A DNA stretch of 64,000 nucleotides from Gemmatimonadota bacterium (lineage in GTDB: Bacteria; Gemmatimonadota; Gemmatimonadetes; Gemmatimonadales; Gemmatimonadaceae). This document shows positions 25,051 to 34,176 of the stretch, in pieces. The position numbers were made by a program, and so were the translations under genes. The notes under the pieces are model-generated. The model worked only from the letters and a program-made list of their open reading frames with translations. It made no database searches and had not been told where the DNA came from. The stretch is taken from positions 1-64,000 of the forward strand of contig JAJPIM010000008.1 of assembly GCA_021324775.1 (NCBI GenBank). Direction: 5' to 3'. Each line of letters begins with the position of its first letter. The first letter of the stretch is position 1.

Positions 25051-26064
25051 CTAGGAATAGAGCGACTTGGCCAGCACATCCAGATTGAGGTGGCCTGCGT
25101 GGAAGGTCCGCCCGCTCGAAGCGTTCGTCAACCACACCTCGGCCGGACTGAAGAGAAGCGGATCGATCTTGTAGAAGTCGTTGTTATAGCGCTTGAAGGT
25201 GTCGTAGAACGGCGTTCCGTAATCGCGGGAGGCTTCGGCCGGCACCTTCGGCGCGAGCGCCGAGAGCTCGTCGTCACCGGCGTCCACGATATAGCGGGCC
25301 TGGCCGCCGTAAAGGATGCAGTCATTGGTGCGCCCGATGCCGTGCAGGTCTCCGTCGGGGGCCGGCGGGATCGGCGCCGTGCCGATGCCGCTCACGACGC
25401 GCGTGATGTCGAATCCGAGCGTGTCCATCTTGTGCAATCCCGTTTCCAGGATCCGGGCCACGATCTGCACGCACCCGGCGATGCTGGCAGTCGGCGCCAC
25501 GAGAAACGTGAGCTGGGCCGGCGTGAGGTGGGCGCGCTCCGCGACCCAGGCGGCCACGTCGTCGGTCGGGGGTGTGCGCGTCTCCAGTACCAGCACGCCG
25601 TGCGTGGCGACTTCCGCATAATTGAGTTTGGCAAAGAGCTCCGTCTCGACTCGCGCGTGCGCGCGCAGCGGGCCCGAGCCCATGCCGAAGAAGTCGCCGG
25701 TCTTGATCGCCCAGCCGGCGTATTGCGAGGCCATGCAACTGATCGCAGGATGATCGGTCCAGACCTCCACGCCGGGGAACATCGTTCCTCCGATCGGGAT
25801 CGTCTGCAACTGCACGTGACCGAGGCCGCCCATGCAAATCCGGGCCAGGGCGCGGCCGGCCGCGTAACCGCCACGGACGGCAATTCCTGCATCGATGACA
25901 CGAGCGCCGTTCCCGAGGATCGAGGACGCGACGCGGAACTCCGCCGCGTGGGCGATGAGGTCGTCCGCCATGGCGCAGGCGTGTTCATTGAGCGCGAGTG
26001 CCGGGCGGGTGGCGCGGACCGGTGCGGTGTGTCCCTCACGCCGCAGCACCGGCGCTGCCGCCAC
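25051..26064 (-). CDS. mch: Methenyltetrahydromethanopterin cyclohydrolase
   Basis: Hydrolyses methenyl-H4MPT to N5-formyl-H4MPT. The protein shows the family's NEHACAMADDLI start, GLGHVQLQTIPIGG, and a C-terminal HAGHLNLDVLAKSLYS. I chose GTG at 26064 (337 residues, normal length) because GGAGGT on the coding strand (26079-26074) lies nine bases upstream; the frame stays open further to 26214. It is transcribed after the fhc genes, separated by about 146 bp. Confidence 0.95.
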   Translation of the reverse strand: MAAAPVLRREGHTAPVRATRPALALNEHACAMADDLIAHAAEFRVASSILGNGARVIDAGIAVRGGYAAGRALARICMGGLGHVQLQTIPIGGTMFPGVEVWTDHPAISCMASQYAGWAIKTGDFFGMGSGPLRAHARVETELFAKLNYAEVATHGVLVLETRTPPTDDVAAWVAERAHLTPAQLTFLVAPTASIAGCVQIVARILETGLHKMDTLGFDITRVVSGIGTAPIPPAPDGDLHGIGRTNDCILYGGQARYIVDAGDDELSALAPKVPAEASRDYGTPFYDTFKRYNNDFYKIDPLLFSPAEVWLTNASSGRTFHAGHLNLDVLAKSLYS

Positions 26065-26210
26065 GGTGCCAGTACCTCCGGGAGCGGTCACGGACGAGGG
26101 TCCTCCGGTCCTGAGTGACGGGGCCCACGAGCGCCGCCGCGTGACACGAGAATGACATGATAGCCGGCTGTACGGCAGGGGGTGGACGCCCGGTGCCCTG
26201 AGCCCGCCAA

Positions 26211-27101
26211 TCACGCCTCAGTCCACAGCAGCAACTCCCCCTTTCCGGCCTCCGACAGATCGCCGCAATACCGGGCGTACCGCCCATTAATGTATCGGTC
26301 ATCGACCGGGACGCCGTGGGCTCGCCGCAGATAGGCAAATATCAGGCGAAGGTGGGGCGGGTGATATGTGCATGCGTACCGGTAAGCGGCCGGTACGGCC
26401 GCGCCACCGAGGGCGACCACCGTGCCGCGCTTGTTCCACAGGCCAACGGTCCCGGCCGCTTTGCCCATCACCAGCACCGTACCGGCGATCATGGAGCGGG
26501 CGGCCCCGTCCCCGGCGTCGCCGCCCACCACGATGAGACCGCGCCGGACGGCGGTGCCGGCGTCGCGGCCGACATTCCGGCGGACGAAGATCTCGCCGCC
26601 TGTCATGCCGCGGGATGCGCCTGGCAGGGCGCCGCCCACGCGGTCGGCCGCATTGCCCCACACCAGCAGGGCGCCGCCCGCCATGGCAAGGCCGGCATCA
26701 TCTCCCACATTACCGTGGACGGCGATGGTGCCTCCGGTCATGGTGCGGCCCAACTCGCGACCCGCGTTGCCATCGATGCTGATCGTGCCGCCGGACATGG
26801 CCGCGCCGATGGCATCGACGTTGCCGAGATTGCCCTGCATCCGGACGACGGCCGATCGTTCGCCGCGCACCGAGAAGAGATCGCCGAGGTCGACCGAGTG
26901 GTGGTCCGCTTCCCGTCCCCGGTCCGTGTCACACCCAGTCGCATCCGCGAGTGCGGGTGGCGCCGCGTGCCGCGCCAACCAGACAGGCAGATGCGCGATC
27001 TCGGTCGCGGACAGCGTCGCGAACCGGCTGGGAACGATGGCATCCGCCACGACGCGCCCTTCAACGGCATCTTTGAGCGTGAGCGTCACGGTGCTGCTCA
27101 C
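26211..27101 (-). CDS. fhcC: Formyltransferase/hydrolase complex subunit C
   Basis: 296-residue subunit related to FwdC/FmdC. Its central part is a right-handed beta-helix built from GltB-like repeats seen as a series of MSGGTISIDGNAG, MTGGTIAVHGNVG, MAGGALLVWGNAA and MTGGEIFVRRNVG units. It is part of the FhcABCD complex that moves formyl groups from H4MPT to methanofuran and hydrolyses them to formate. GTG at 27101 gives a four-base overlap with fhcD; a longer upstream frame is rejected. Confidence 0.95.
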   Translation of the reverse strand: MSSTVTLTLKDAVEGRVVADAIVPSRFATLSATEIAHLPVWLARHAAPPALADATGCDTDRGREADHHSVDLGDLFSVRGERSAVVRMQGNLGNVDAIGAAMSGGTISIDGNAGRELGRTMTGGTIAVHGNVGDDAGLAMAGGALLVWGNAADRVGGALPGASRGMTGGEIFVRRNVGRDAGTAVRRGLIVVGGDAGDGAARSMIAGTVLVMGKAAGTVGLWNKRGTVVALGGAAVPAAYRYACTYHPPHLRLIFAYLRRAHGVPVDDRYINGRYARYCGDLSEAGKGELLLWTEA

Positions 27102-28081
27102 GACGCCACTCCCGGCGGGTGTGTCGCCGGTGAGGCCGGCTCTCCGGCCGGCTCCGCTCCCGGCGAGCGGTCGCCGCCCAGGATCTTGCGCAGATAGAAG
27201 TGGTGGGGGCCGAGCTTCCCGCCGTAGTTGCCGGCCGTGATGCGGCGCACGCCCGGCCTGCACGCGGCCATGATGCCGATGCGCATCGCGCCCGCGATCG
27301 ATTCGAAGTCGAGGCCATCGAGCACGATCTCGAGTACGCTGTTGACACCATCGCCGAGGTCGCTCGGCGTGATCGGGCGCAGCGTCGGCGCGTAGGCATC
27401 GTTGAGGCTTGCGACCATCGACTTGTACCGCTTCGCTCCCACCTTGCTTCCGCTGCGGACGATTCCGCCTGGGAAGGGCAGGATCACACCGGCGAGCCCC
27501 GCCATCGCGTCGACTGCCGCCTCGGCCGCGGCGAGCGTGGCTTCAGCCGATTCCCCGAGAATCAGGAAATTGCCGCCGCCGATGCCCTTGGTCTTGCCGA
27601 AGTCTTCCTGTACGAGGAACTCACCTTCCATCACCGGAATGCGCCAGTACCGGCGGCCCGCGATCACCTTGCTCGCCTGGAATCCATCGCCAAAGATCCG
27701 TAGCGGTTTTCCGACCGGCATTCGTTCCGGCGCGTCCGGCAGCCCATCGAAGCACGCGGTCGTGGGACATGTGAGCACCGTCTGCCCGATGCGCTCAACG
27801 AGTCGTTTCTGGAGTCCCTCGGAGTCCGTGGCAAAAACGAGGACGCTGACGCCGGGTCTCCCGTCGGGCGTCACGCGCGGGAGCAGCTCACGTTCGATCG
27901 CTGCTTCGCACTTGCACGCGATGACCGACGTCGCGAATCCCGTCATCGTGGTGGCGGCCTGCCGCGCCCAGCGCAGCGTCGCGGCGGTGATGATCACCCG
28001 CGCGCCGCGCATGCCAAACGCTTCGGCGAACGTGTCGTCCACGGGAACGCCGTGGATCGACGCCAGCCGGTCACCCATCAT
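27098..28081 (-). CDS. fhcD: Formylmethanofuran:H4MPT formyltransferase subunit
   Basis: 327-residue homologue of archaeal Ftr; in the bacterial complex it transfers the formyl group from formyl-H4MPT to methanofuran or methylofuran. Signatures include GFATSVIACKCEAAIE, TCPTTACFDGLPD and GGGNFLILGESAEATL. The C terminus has a Pro/Ala-rich tail of about 25 residues after FYLRKIL. ATG at 28081 (a second ATG follows at once). Gene order fhcB-A-D-C on the minus strand. Confidence 0.96.
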   Translation of the reverse strand: MMGDRLASIHGVPVDDTFAEAFGMRGARVIITAATLRWARQAATTMTGFATSVIACKCEAAIERELLPRVTPDGRPGVSVLVFATDSEGLQKRLVERIGQTVLTCPTTACFDGLPDAPERMPVGKPLRIFGDGFQASKVIAGRRYWRIPVMEGEFLVQEDFGKTKGIGGGNFLILGESAEATLAAAEAAVDAMAGLAGVILPFPGGIVRSGSKVGAKRYKSMVASLNDAYAPTLRPITPSDLGDGVNSVLEIVLDGLDFESIAGAMRIGIMAACRPGVRRITAGNYGGKLGPHHFYLRKILGGDRSPGAEPAGEPASPATHPPGVAS

Positions 28082-28108
28082 CGCCTCGCCGAGCGGCGTC
28101 CGGACGGA

Positions 28109-29731
28109 TCATGCGCCGTAGTTCTCGAATGCGACCGAGAGGTAGCGGCCGAAGTACTGCTTGATGTCGCGCTCGACCGCTGGGTCGTAGGCGGGGCTCG
28201 CCTGATGGCGCCGTCCCTGCGGCGCGCGGCGGAGCTGTCCTTCCTCCACCACCATCGTCCCACCCTTGAGCACGTACCGCGGCGTGGCAAACATGCGGGA
28301 CCGGTCCGCATCCCGGGTGTAAATCGTGATGTCGGCGTCCGCGCCGGCGCCCAGGTGGCCCTTGCTGGACAGACCGAGCAGCCGCGCGGGCCCCGCTCGC
28401 GTGATGATCGCGATTTCGTTGAGGGTATACTCGCGCGAGAGGCCGTCGGCGAGTGCACTGCCCGCGAGCATCTTCGGATTGATGCGCTTGATCTGCTCGT
28501 CGCGGAAGGACCGGTCCATGAGGAGGTGGATGAGCTCCGGGTAGCTCATGAACGAGCCGCCGTTCGGATGGTCCGTGGACAGCACCAGGCGCCACGGATC
28601 GCCCGACAACAGAAACAGCTCAAGACCGATGGCCCACTGCAACGACGCCATCGCGGCCTTGTCGCGATAGGTGTACGGCACGACGCCGCACCCCGTCTCG
28701 AGCTCGACGTCGATATTGGCCCACTTGCGGCCCGTGCTCGCGTGGAGGAGGTATTCGACGGCGCCGTCCGCGGTGAGCGTGCACGCTTGGCCGAACATCA
28801 CCTGCCCGACATCGCCGCTGGTTTCGGGATGCGTCGCCATGTACTCGGAGATCTGCCTGGCGCCCGACGCGTACGATTTCCCGCGCTCGCCCGCGTAACT
28901 CTGGAATTGCAGATGCGTGAAATGGGCGCGCCGGCCGCTCAGCGCGCGCATGGTATCGAGCGTGGTGCCGACATTGCCGGCCACACCGAGGTTGTTGCAG
29001 TGGATGTGAACCGGGTGCGGGAGATTGAGCGCGTTGGCGGCGCCGGCCAGCGTTTCGAGAATCGTGCGAGGCGTCACCTTGGGATCACCGGCGGCATCGT
29101 CGAGGGACGTGATCTCGCGGACGTTGCGCTTCCACAATTCGATCCCGCCCGGATTCACGATCTTGACGGCGTATCCTTTGGTGGTGCGGAGCAGCCATGC
29201 CACGTAGTCGCGCGCTCGTTCGTGTTCTCCGCCGGCGATCTGCCGGTGCAGATACGCATCGTTGCCCATCAGTATGTAACACCCAGTGTCGATGATCGGC
29301 GTATCGTCGAACTGGGCGTGCGCATCGCGCGCGCTCACCGGTGCCACTGCGGCATCGAACACCGTCGTGTATCCCAGGCCGGCATAGCGGTAGCCCGTGG
29401 TGAACGTACTGGGCACCGTGCCGCCGCTGCCGGAGCGGGGGATCGTGATGTCCGCGTCGCGGTCGCGGACCAGCAGCGGCGCGCGGGCGGGGTCCATCGC
29501 GTGCTCCTCGGGCAGCATCCGTCGCGCGACGTTGACACTGGCGGAGGCGACGTGGGCGTGGAGATCGATGCCGCCCGGCATTACGACCATGTCCCGGGCA
29601 TCGAGGCGCGGGGCATCGTCCGGGAGCGATGCCACGATGCGTCCGTTGAGGACGCAGATGTCGCGCACCTCGCCATCGATGTTGTTCGCGGGGTCGTGGA
29701 CGGTGCCGCCCGTGATGCGGAGACTGCTCAT
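28109..29731 (-). CDS. fhcA: Formyltransferase/hydrolase complex subunit A
   Basis: 540-residue amidohydrolase-fold subunit that hydrolyses formyl-methanofuran to formate. The binuclear-metal residues can be placed: His58 and His60 (DLHAH), probable carboxylated Lys190 (VKIVNPGG), His242/His244 (HIHCNN), His273 and Asp387 (STDHPNGG). The start is ATG 29731, overlapping the fhcB stop (ATGA); extension upstream would run through fhcB. All ligands appear intact. Confidence 0.96.
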   Translation of the reverse strand: MSSLRITGGTVHDPANNIDGEVRDICVLNGRIVASLPDDAPRLDARDMVVMPGGIDLHAHVASASVNVARRMLPEEHAMDPARAPLLVRDRDADITIPRSGSGGTVPSTFTTGYRYAGLGYTTVFDAAVAPVSARDAHAQFDDTPIIDTGCYILMGNDAYLHRQIAGGEHERARDYVAWLLRTTKGYAVKIVNPGGIELWKRNVREITSLDDAAGDPKVTPRTILETLAGAANALNLPHPVHIHCNNLGVAGNVGTTLDTMRALSGRRAHFTHLQFQSYAGERGKSYASGARQISEYMATHPETSGDVGQVMFGQACTLTADGAVEYLLHASTGRKWANIDVELETGCGVVPYTYRDKAAMASLQWAIGLELFLLSGDPWRLVLSTDHPNGGSFMSYPELIHLLMDRSFRDEQIKRINPKMLAGSALADGLSREYTLNEIAIITRAGPARLLGLSSKGHLGAGADADITIYTRDADRSRMFATPRYVLKGGTMVVEEGQLRRAPQGRRHQASPAYDPAVERDIKQYFGRYLSVAFENYGA

Positions 29732-31212
29732 GCCGCGCCCTCGAGGTGGGCGAGCGTCGCGCCCAGGGCGCGCAGCAGGATGTAGCTGTCCTGCGGGCGG
29801 CCCGCCGCGGCGAGCGCCGCGGCGACCGTGAGTTCGGGACCGGACTCGCGCGCACGATGGCCGGTGGCCGACGCCTCGCCTGTGGCGCCGGACTCCCCCG
29901 CGGCCAGAGCCGCGCAGATGGCTGACACGGTCGCGCGCGCAACGGCTGGCGTGGCTGGTCCCCACAGATCCCGGAACGCCGCGACCTCCGGCGTCTCCAG
30001 CGCGGGGCGGAGTGGTAGCGGGACGTCGTCCAGCCGCACGGCGACTCCGCGCTCGTGCACGCCGGCGCGGCCGGTATCGATCGCGGCGAACGCCGGAAAC
30101 GGGCTCTCGGACGCCGACGGCCCGATGATCGCGCACGAGACGTGAGACAGTCCGTCGCGAATCGAGGCCGGCACCGACGCCGGCGAGCCGACGATCAGGG
30201 CAACCTGAATCTCACCTCGCGCGAGCAGAGCGGCCGCATCGTCTGCGGGGCGGTAGCGCGGCGCGCCGCGCCCGAAATCGACCGCTGCCGGGTAGCCTGT
30301 TTGCCACGTCATGACGGCATCCGCTCCCGACCGATTTCCCCCTGCACGGAGCGTACTGAGGGCGCAGCGCGTGCTGGCATTGAGCGTCTCGGCGAGCGCG
30401 ATGAGCGCTTCGCTCCGCCGCGGATCGCGATGGGGCGCGGGTTCGCCATCGGAGACGATCGCCACGTACGCGCCGGCTCGCAACCGTGTCGCGAGTGTGG
30501 CGGCTCGCGCGTCGAGAGAACCCTCCGGCGCGTTGGGGAGTGAGTGTCCGCGGAGCGCCGCTCGCACCAGACTCAACGCGGCGACCTCCTCATCGGCCGC
30601 GAACGCCACGCGTGTGTCAGCGTCCCCCGGCCCGCGGTCCGCGGCGATGTCCGCGGCGATGACTGTTCGTCCGCGGCGGCCGCCGGTGATGAAGAGTCCT
30701 TCGGGGTCGGGGAGATAGCGCGCCGTGTACCGCGGATATCGCGTCGCCGGATCGAATCCCCAGAACAGGACCACGTCGGCCCGGTTCCGAAGCTCGCCTA
30801 GCGTCGCCGTCGCGCGTCCTCGCCGCTGCGCGGCGAGCAGGCCGGCGGAGGCAGTCGCAGATGTGATGCTGTCGAGGGCCGCGCCGAGGATGTCGGCCAC
30901 CGCGATTGCGGCCCGGTGGGTCTCGCACGGGAGATCAGCGGCCAGGTAGACGAGGGCGCGGTCGGCATCGTGGAGCTTTGCGGCCACCGCGGCCAGCGCG
31001 GCGACCGGGTCTCCCTCGCGCGCGCCAGCGCGGATGCGAGCTGGCAGCCGGCCATCACCGAACCATTGAGTGCCCAGGGCGCAGGCTAGCCGTGTCTCGG
31101 TGATGCGCCCGGCGCGGACGACGACGCCAATGTCATCGCAGGTACATCCGCAGCCGAGGCAGGTCGCGTGCTCAACCGTGAGGTCGGCCGCGGGAGGGGT
31201 AACGTCGGGCAC
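29728..31212 (-). CDS. fhcB: Formyltransferase/hydrolase complex subunit B
   Basis: 494-residue homologue of formylmethanofuran dehydrogenase subunit B. The N terminus has a Cys cluster ATCLGCGCTCDDIG (Cys18, 21, 23, 25). Bacterial FhcB is known not to carry the molybdopterin redox centre of archaeal FwdB/FmdB and acts in a hydrolase complex. I chose GTG at 31212, 15 codons before the Cys cluster; the frame is open further upstream to 31710, but that part overlaps the divergent S8 protease gene and is not conserved-looking. Exact start uncertain. Confidence 0.93.
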   Translation of the reverse strand: MPDVTPPAADLTVEHATCLGCGCTCDDIGVVVRAGRITETRLACALGTQWFGDGRLPARIRAGAREGDPVAALAAVAAKLHDADRALVYLAADLPCETHRAAIAVADILGAALDSITSATASAGLLAAQRRGRATATLGELRNRADVVLFWGFDPATRYPRYTARYLPDPEGLFITGGRRGRTVIAADIAADRGPGDADTRVAFAADEEVAALSLVRAALRGHSLPNAPEGSLDARAATLATRLRAGAYVAIVSDGEPAPHRDPRRSEALIALAETLNASTRCALSTLRAGGNRSGADAVMTWQTGYPAAVDFGRGAPRYRPADDAAALLARGEIQVALIVGSPASVPASIRDGLSHVSCAIIGPSASESPFPAFAAIDTGRAGVHERGVAVRLDDVPLPLRPALETPEVAAFRDLWGPATPAVARATVSAICAALAAGESGATGEASATGHRARESGPELTVAAALAAAGRPQDSYILLRALGATLAHLEGAA

Positions 31213-31375
31213 CGTCGGGCTCGGTTCGGGCCGATCAACAGGGGCGGGGAAGGATACCGATCGCTCTGGTGGCGAAGCAAGAGCACCGTCGCACCGGGTG
31301 GGGCGAACGGCCTCTTGCTTGACGACTGTTTGCTGTGGCGTGACTTTCTCACTCCCCTTCCGCGCGAGGAGTTCT

Positions 31376-32833
31376 ATGAGCCCGAAGCTTGTCGTCCGCT
31401 CGGGGGTGGCAACCATAGCCGCCACCACGCTGTTCGCTGTTGCCTGCACCAGTGATCGCCCATCGCCGTCGGCTCCTGCGATGGCGGAGGCGACACCGCG
31501 AATCGCGACAACACTCGCCGCGATCAACGCCGACCGCCACATCATCCAGCTACGGCCCGGCGGCTCCGTGGACGCGGTGGCAGCTCGCGTGGCGAGCATG
31601 GGCGGACGCGTGGAGCGCTCGCACGCGGGCATGGGGCTCATCGTCACGCACGGGTTGTCCGCGACGGCCGCCACGGCGCTCCGTGCGTCGTCTGACGTGC
31701 TGCATATCACCAGCGACCGGACGGTGCAGTGGATCCCGCCGCTGGCGAAGCAGCATCTCGCGGCGAGCCGGCCGGTGGTCGCGACGTCACGGTTGCCACA
31801 CGTGGACCAGAGCGGCGCGGAGTTCTTTCCGTTTCAGTGGAATCTCGACGTGATCCGCGCGAACACCGCGTGGCTCGTCACGCGTGAAGGCCAGAACACG
31901 ATGGTGTGCGATCTGGACACGGGTGTCGATCCGACGCACATCGATCTCACCGGCAAGATCAATCTCGCGGTGAGCACCTCGTTCGTCGCAACCGAGCCCG
32001 ACATCCTCGACCGCAACACCCACGGCACCTACGTGTCGGCGCTGATCTCGTCCAACGGCATTGGCATGGCGTCAGTCGCGCCGGAGACCGAGTTGTGCCA
32101 GGTCAAGGTCCTCGACCAGACGGGCAGAGGGTCATTCGGTGACGTGATCTCCGGCGTGATTTACGCCGCGGACATCGGCACGGACGTCATCAACATGAGC
32201 CTCGTGGCGGTCCTGTCTCCGCGCGACACGGGCGTCGTCCAGTTGGCCGAGATGTTTCAGGCGGCGGTGGACTTTGCGCTCCGCCACGGCGTGACGATCG
32301 CCGCGGCCGCCGGGAACAACGCGGACAATCTCGCAGCGGTGGACTCGATCGAACTGCCGGGCGAGCTGATCGGCGTGATCGACGCCGGGGCGACTGCCCC
32401 CACCGACCAGATGAACTTCGACCAGATTGCCAGCTACTCCGACTTTGGATTCCCTGGCACGACACTGTTCGCGCCCGGCGGCGACTTCCAGCCGCAGAAT
32501 GGCGGTGTCGTGCAGGACCTGATTCTTTCGGCCTGCAGCAGCTTCGCGGTGCAGCTGCTTCCGGCGATCGATTGCACAGGCCACAACGTCTACATCTTCG
32601 ATGACGGAACCAGCGCCGCATCACCGCACGTCGCGGGCGAGGCGGCCATCCTCAAATCGGACAGGCATCACACGAACCACTCGCACCCGGATATCGTGAC
32701 GCCCGCATGCATCATCAAAGGCACCGATCGCATTCTCACGGGCGGCCGCTATCCCGATCCGCTCTACGGCTTCGGCAGGATCGACATCATCGGAGGCCGC
32801 GATTGCCATCATCCGGTGACGGAGCACCTGTAG
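31376..32833 (+). CDS. Subtilisin-like S8 serine protease lipoprotein
   Basis: 485-residue protein with a lipobox (AVAC at about 21-24). The S8 catalytic domain shows Asp in VCDLDTGVD, His in NTHGTYVSALI, and Ser in DDGTSAASPHVAG, so it is probably active. The N-terminal 120 residues resemble an inhibitor-like propeptide. AGGAG lies five bases before the ATG at 31376. It is divergent from fhcB and has no evident role in C1 oxidation. Confidence 0.92.
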   Translation: MSPKLVVRSGVATIAATTLFAVACTSDRPSPSAPAMAEATPRIATTLAAINADRHIIQLRPGGSVDAVAARVASMGGRVERSHAGMGLIVTHGLSATAATALRASSDVLHITSDRTVQWIPPLAKQHLAASRPVVATSRLPHVDQSGAEFFPFQWNLDVIRANTAWLVTREGQNTMVCDLDTGVDPTHIDLTGKINLAVSTSFVATEPDILDRNTHGTYVSALISSNGIGMASVAPETELCQVKVLDQTGRGSFGDVISGVIYAADIGTDVINMSLVAVLSPRDTGVVQLAEMFQAAVDFALRHGVTIAAAAGNNADNLAAVDSIELPGELIGVIDAGATAPTDQMNFDQIASYSDFGFPGTTLFAPGGDFQPQNGGVVQDLILSACSSFAVQLLPAIDCTGHNVYIFDDGTSAASPHVAGEAAILKSDRHHTNHSHPDIVTPACIIKGTDRILTGGRYPDPLYGFGRIDIIGGRDCHHPVTEHL

Positions 32834-32901
32834 GAGAGTCGTAACAGCCCGCCCGCGGGGGGCGATGCACTGGCAGTGACGGTTGGACATTCGCGATTCG
32901 C

Positions 32902-32937
32902 AAAGACCCGGAGGCGGCACCTCGGCTTCGGGTCTTT
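32902..32937. terminator. Terminator hairpin between convergent genes
   Basis: AAAGACCCG (32902-32910) and CGGGTCTTT (32929-32937) form a 9-bp perfect stem with an inner GC-rich stem possible. It lies between the convergent S8 protease and ATP-grasp genes; A- and T-rich arm ends make it usable in both directions. Confidence 0.8.
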
Positions 32938-32973
32938 GTCGTTTGGCCGTCCCGCGCCAGTTGCGGTTCGAGG

Positions 32974-34176
32974 CTAGTCACTCGCCACTGTTTCGTAGAT
33001 GCGTCGTGCGGCCTGGTTGAGTCGCGCCCGGCAGGCGGCGGTCGTCGGCGCTTCCGCGAAGACGGAGCAGATGGGAGCGCCGGACGCGATCGGACTGCCG
33101 GGCCGAGGAATGTCGCGCACGTGGTCGCCAATCGCCCACCGGCTTGCCGCTCCGCCGGCCGTGAGCGCCTGCCGTGCGAAGACGATCGCCTTGCCCGCGG
33201 CGCCGGCGCCGCGGGCCCGCGCGCGCAACGGTGAGTAGCCGCTCAGGATCTTGGTGCAACCGGCGACATGCGCGCCGAAGATGGAGATGCCATCGCGTCG
33301 TTCGGCCAGCTCCATCGCCGCGGTGAATCGCGGATTGATCTCGATCGGCACCGGGTGTCCGCGGCGCACGATGAAGTCGATACCATTCACCCCTGCCAGT
33401 CCAAATGCCCGGGTTGCGGCGGCGGCGATCGCGACGGCCTCACGCCAGAGCGGGGTTTCGTCACCCCACACCGGATCGCGGGCCGGCGCGAGGATATTGC
33501 CACAGTAGCGGAACGGTGAGGCGCCGAAGGCCTGTTCGCCGATCAGTTGGCGCGTGATCGCGATCGGGACCGCGCGGCGGCCGTCCGCGGCGAACACGAT
33601 CGAACCGGCGGTTCCGGCGATCCGCTCCTGCAGGACATAGCCGCGCGGCACCGGCATCCCGGATTGCCAGGCCTGCACGCCGTGACCGCCGCCCGACCGC
33701 CGCGGCTTGAGCATCCAGCGGGCGCGGTCATCGTCCGTTCCCGGGCGCGGCGCCGCAGTCCGGATGCGCGGCACGGTGATGCCCGCCTCCGCGAGCGCCT
33801 GCGCCCAGCCCTGGGGATTGCGAGCCGACACGATCGTCGCCGGCGAATTCCCCCAGAGCTCGCGGTCCCGGGATAGCTGGCGCAACGCGGCAGGGTGGTT
33901 CTCGAAGTTCGACACATAGCAGACCGCGTCGCGCCCATCGGCATCATGTGGCGCGCCGTTGCGACGGGCCGCGCCGGCCGGCGGACCGGGTGCGGCGCGC
34001 CGCGCCACCGTGGCCGCGGCACGCGCACTGTAAGGCGTGACCTGCCGCGTGTCCGCGATCGCCGCGAGATCGAGATCCGCATACGCGTCGACGGCGACCA
34101 CCGTGTATCCAGCGCGCACGGCGGATTCGGCCATGCCCCGGGCGCTCACGCCGGCGATCACGACTCGCGGCGTCAC
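32974..34176 (-). CDS. ATP-grasp ligase of the C1 cluster, MfnD-like candidate
   Basis: 400-residue ATP-grasp protein: N-terminal VVIAGVSARGMAESAVRAGY, nucleotide loop in WMLKPRRSGGGHGVQAW, and GIDFIVRRGHPVPIEINPRF carrying metal ligands. An ATP-grasp enzyme (MfnD) glutamylates tyramine in archaeal methanofuran synthesis, and ATP-grasp proteins recur next to mch/fae in methylotrophs, so a role in methanofuran side-chain synthesis is plausible but unproven. GTG at 34176 overlaps the upstream gene by GTGA. Confidence 0.82.
   Translation of the reverse strand: MTPRVVIAGVSARGMAESAVRAGYTVVAVDAYADLDLAAIADTRQVTPYSARAAATVARRAAPGPPAGAARRNGAPHDADGRDAVCYVSNFENHPAALRQLSRDRELWGNSPATIVSARNPQGWAQALAEAGITVPRIRTAAPRPGTDDDRARWMLKPRRSGGGHGVQAWQSGMPVPRGYVLQERIAGTAGSIVFAADGRRAVPIAITRQLIGEQAFGASPFRYCGNILAPARDPVWGDETPLWREAVAIAAAATRAFGLAGVNGIDFIVRRGHPVPIEINPRFTAAMELAERRDGISIFGAHVAGCTKILSGYSPLRARARGAGAAGKAIVFARQALTAGGAASRWAIGDHVRDIPRPGSPIASGAPICSVFAEAPTTAACRARLNQAARRIYETVASD

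Noticed and set aside
24016-26118. Plus-strand open frame of 700 codons
   Set aside because: Lies opposite the MptN-like, EthD and mch genes, has Arg/Asp/Glu-rich composition and no domain; a shadow.
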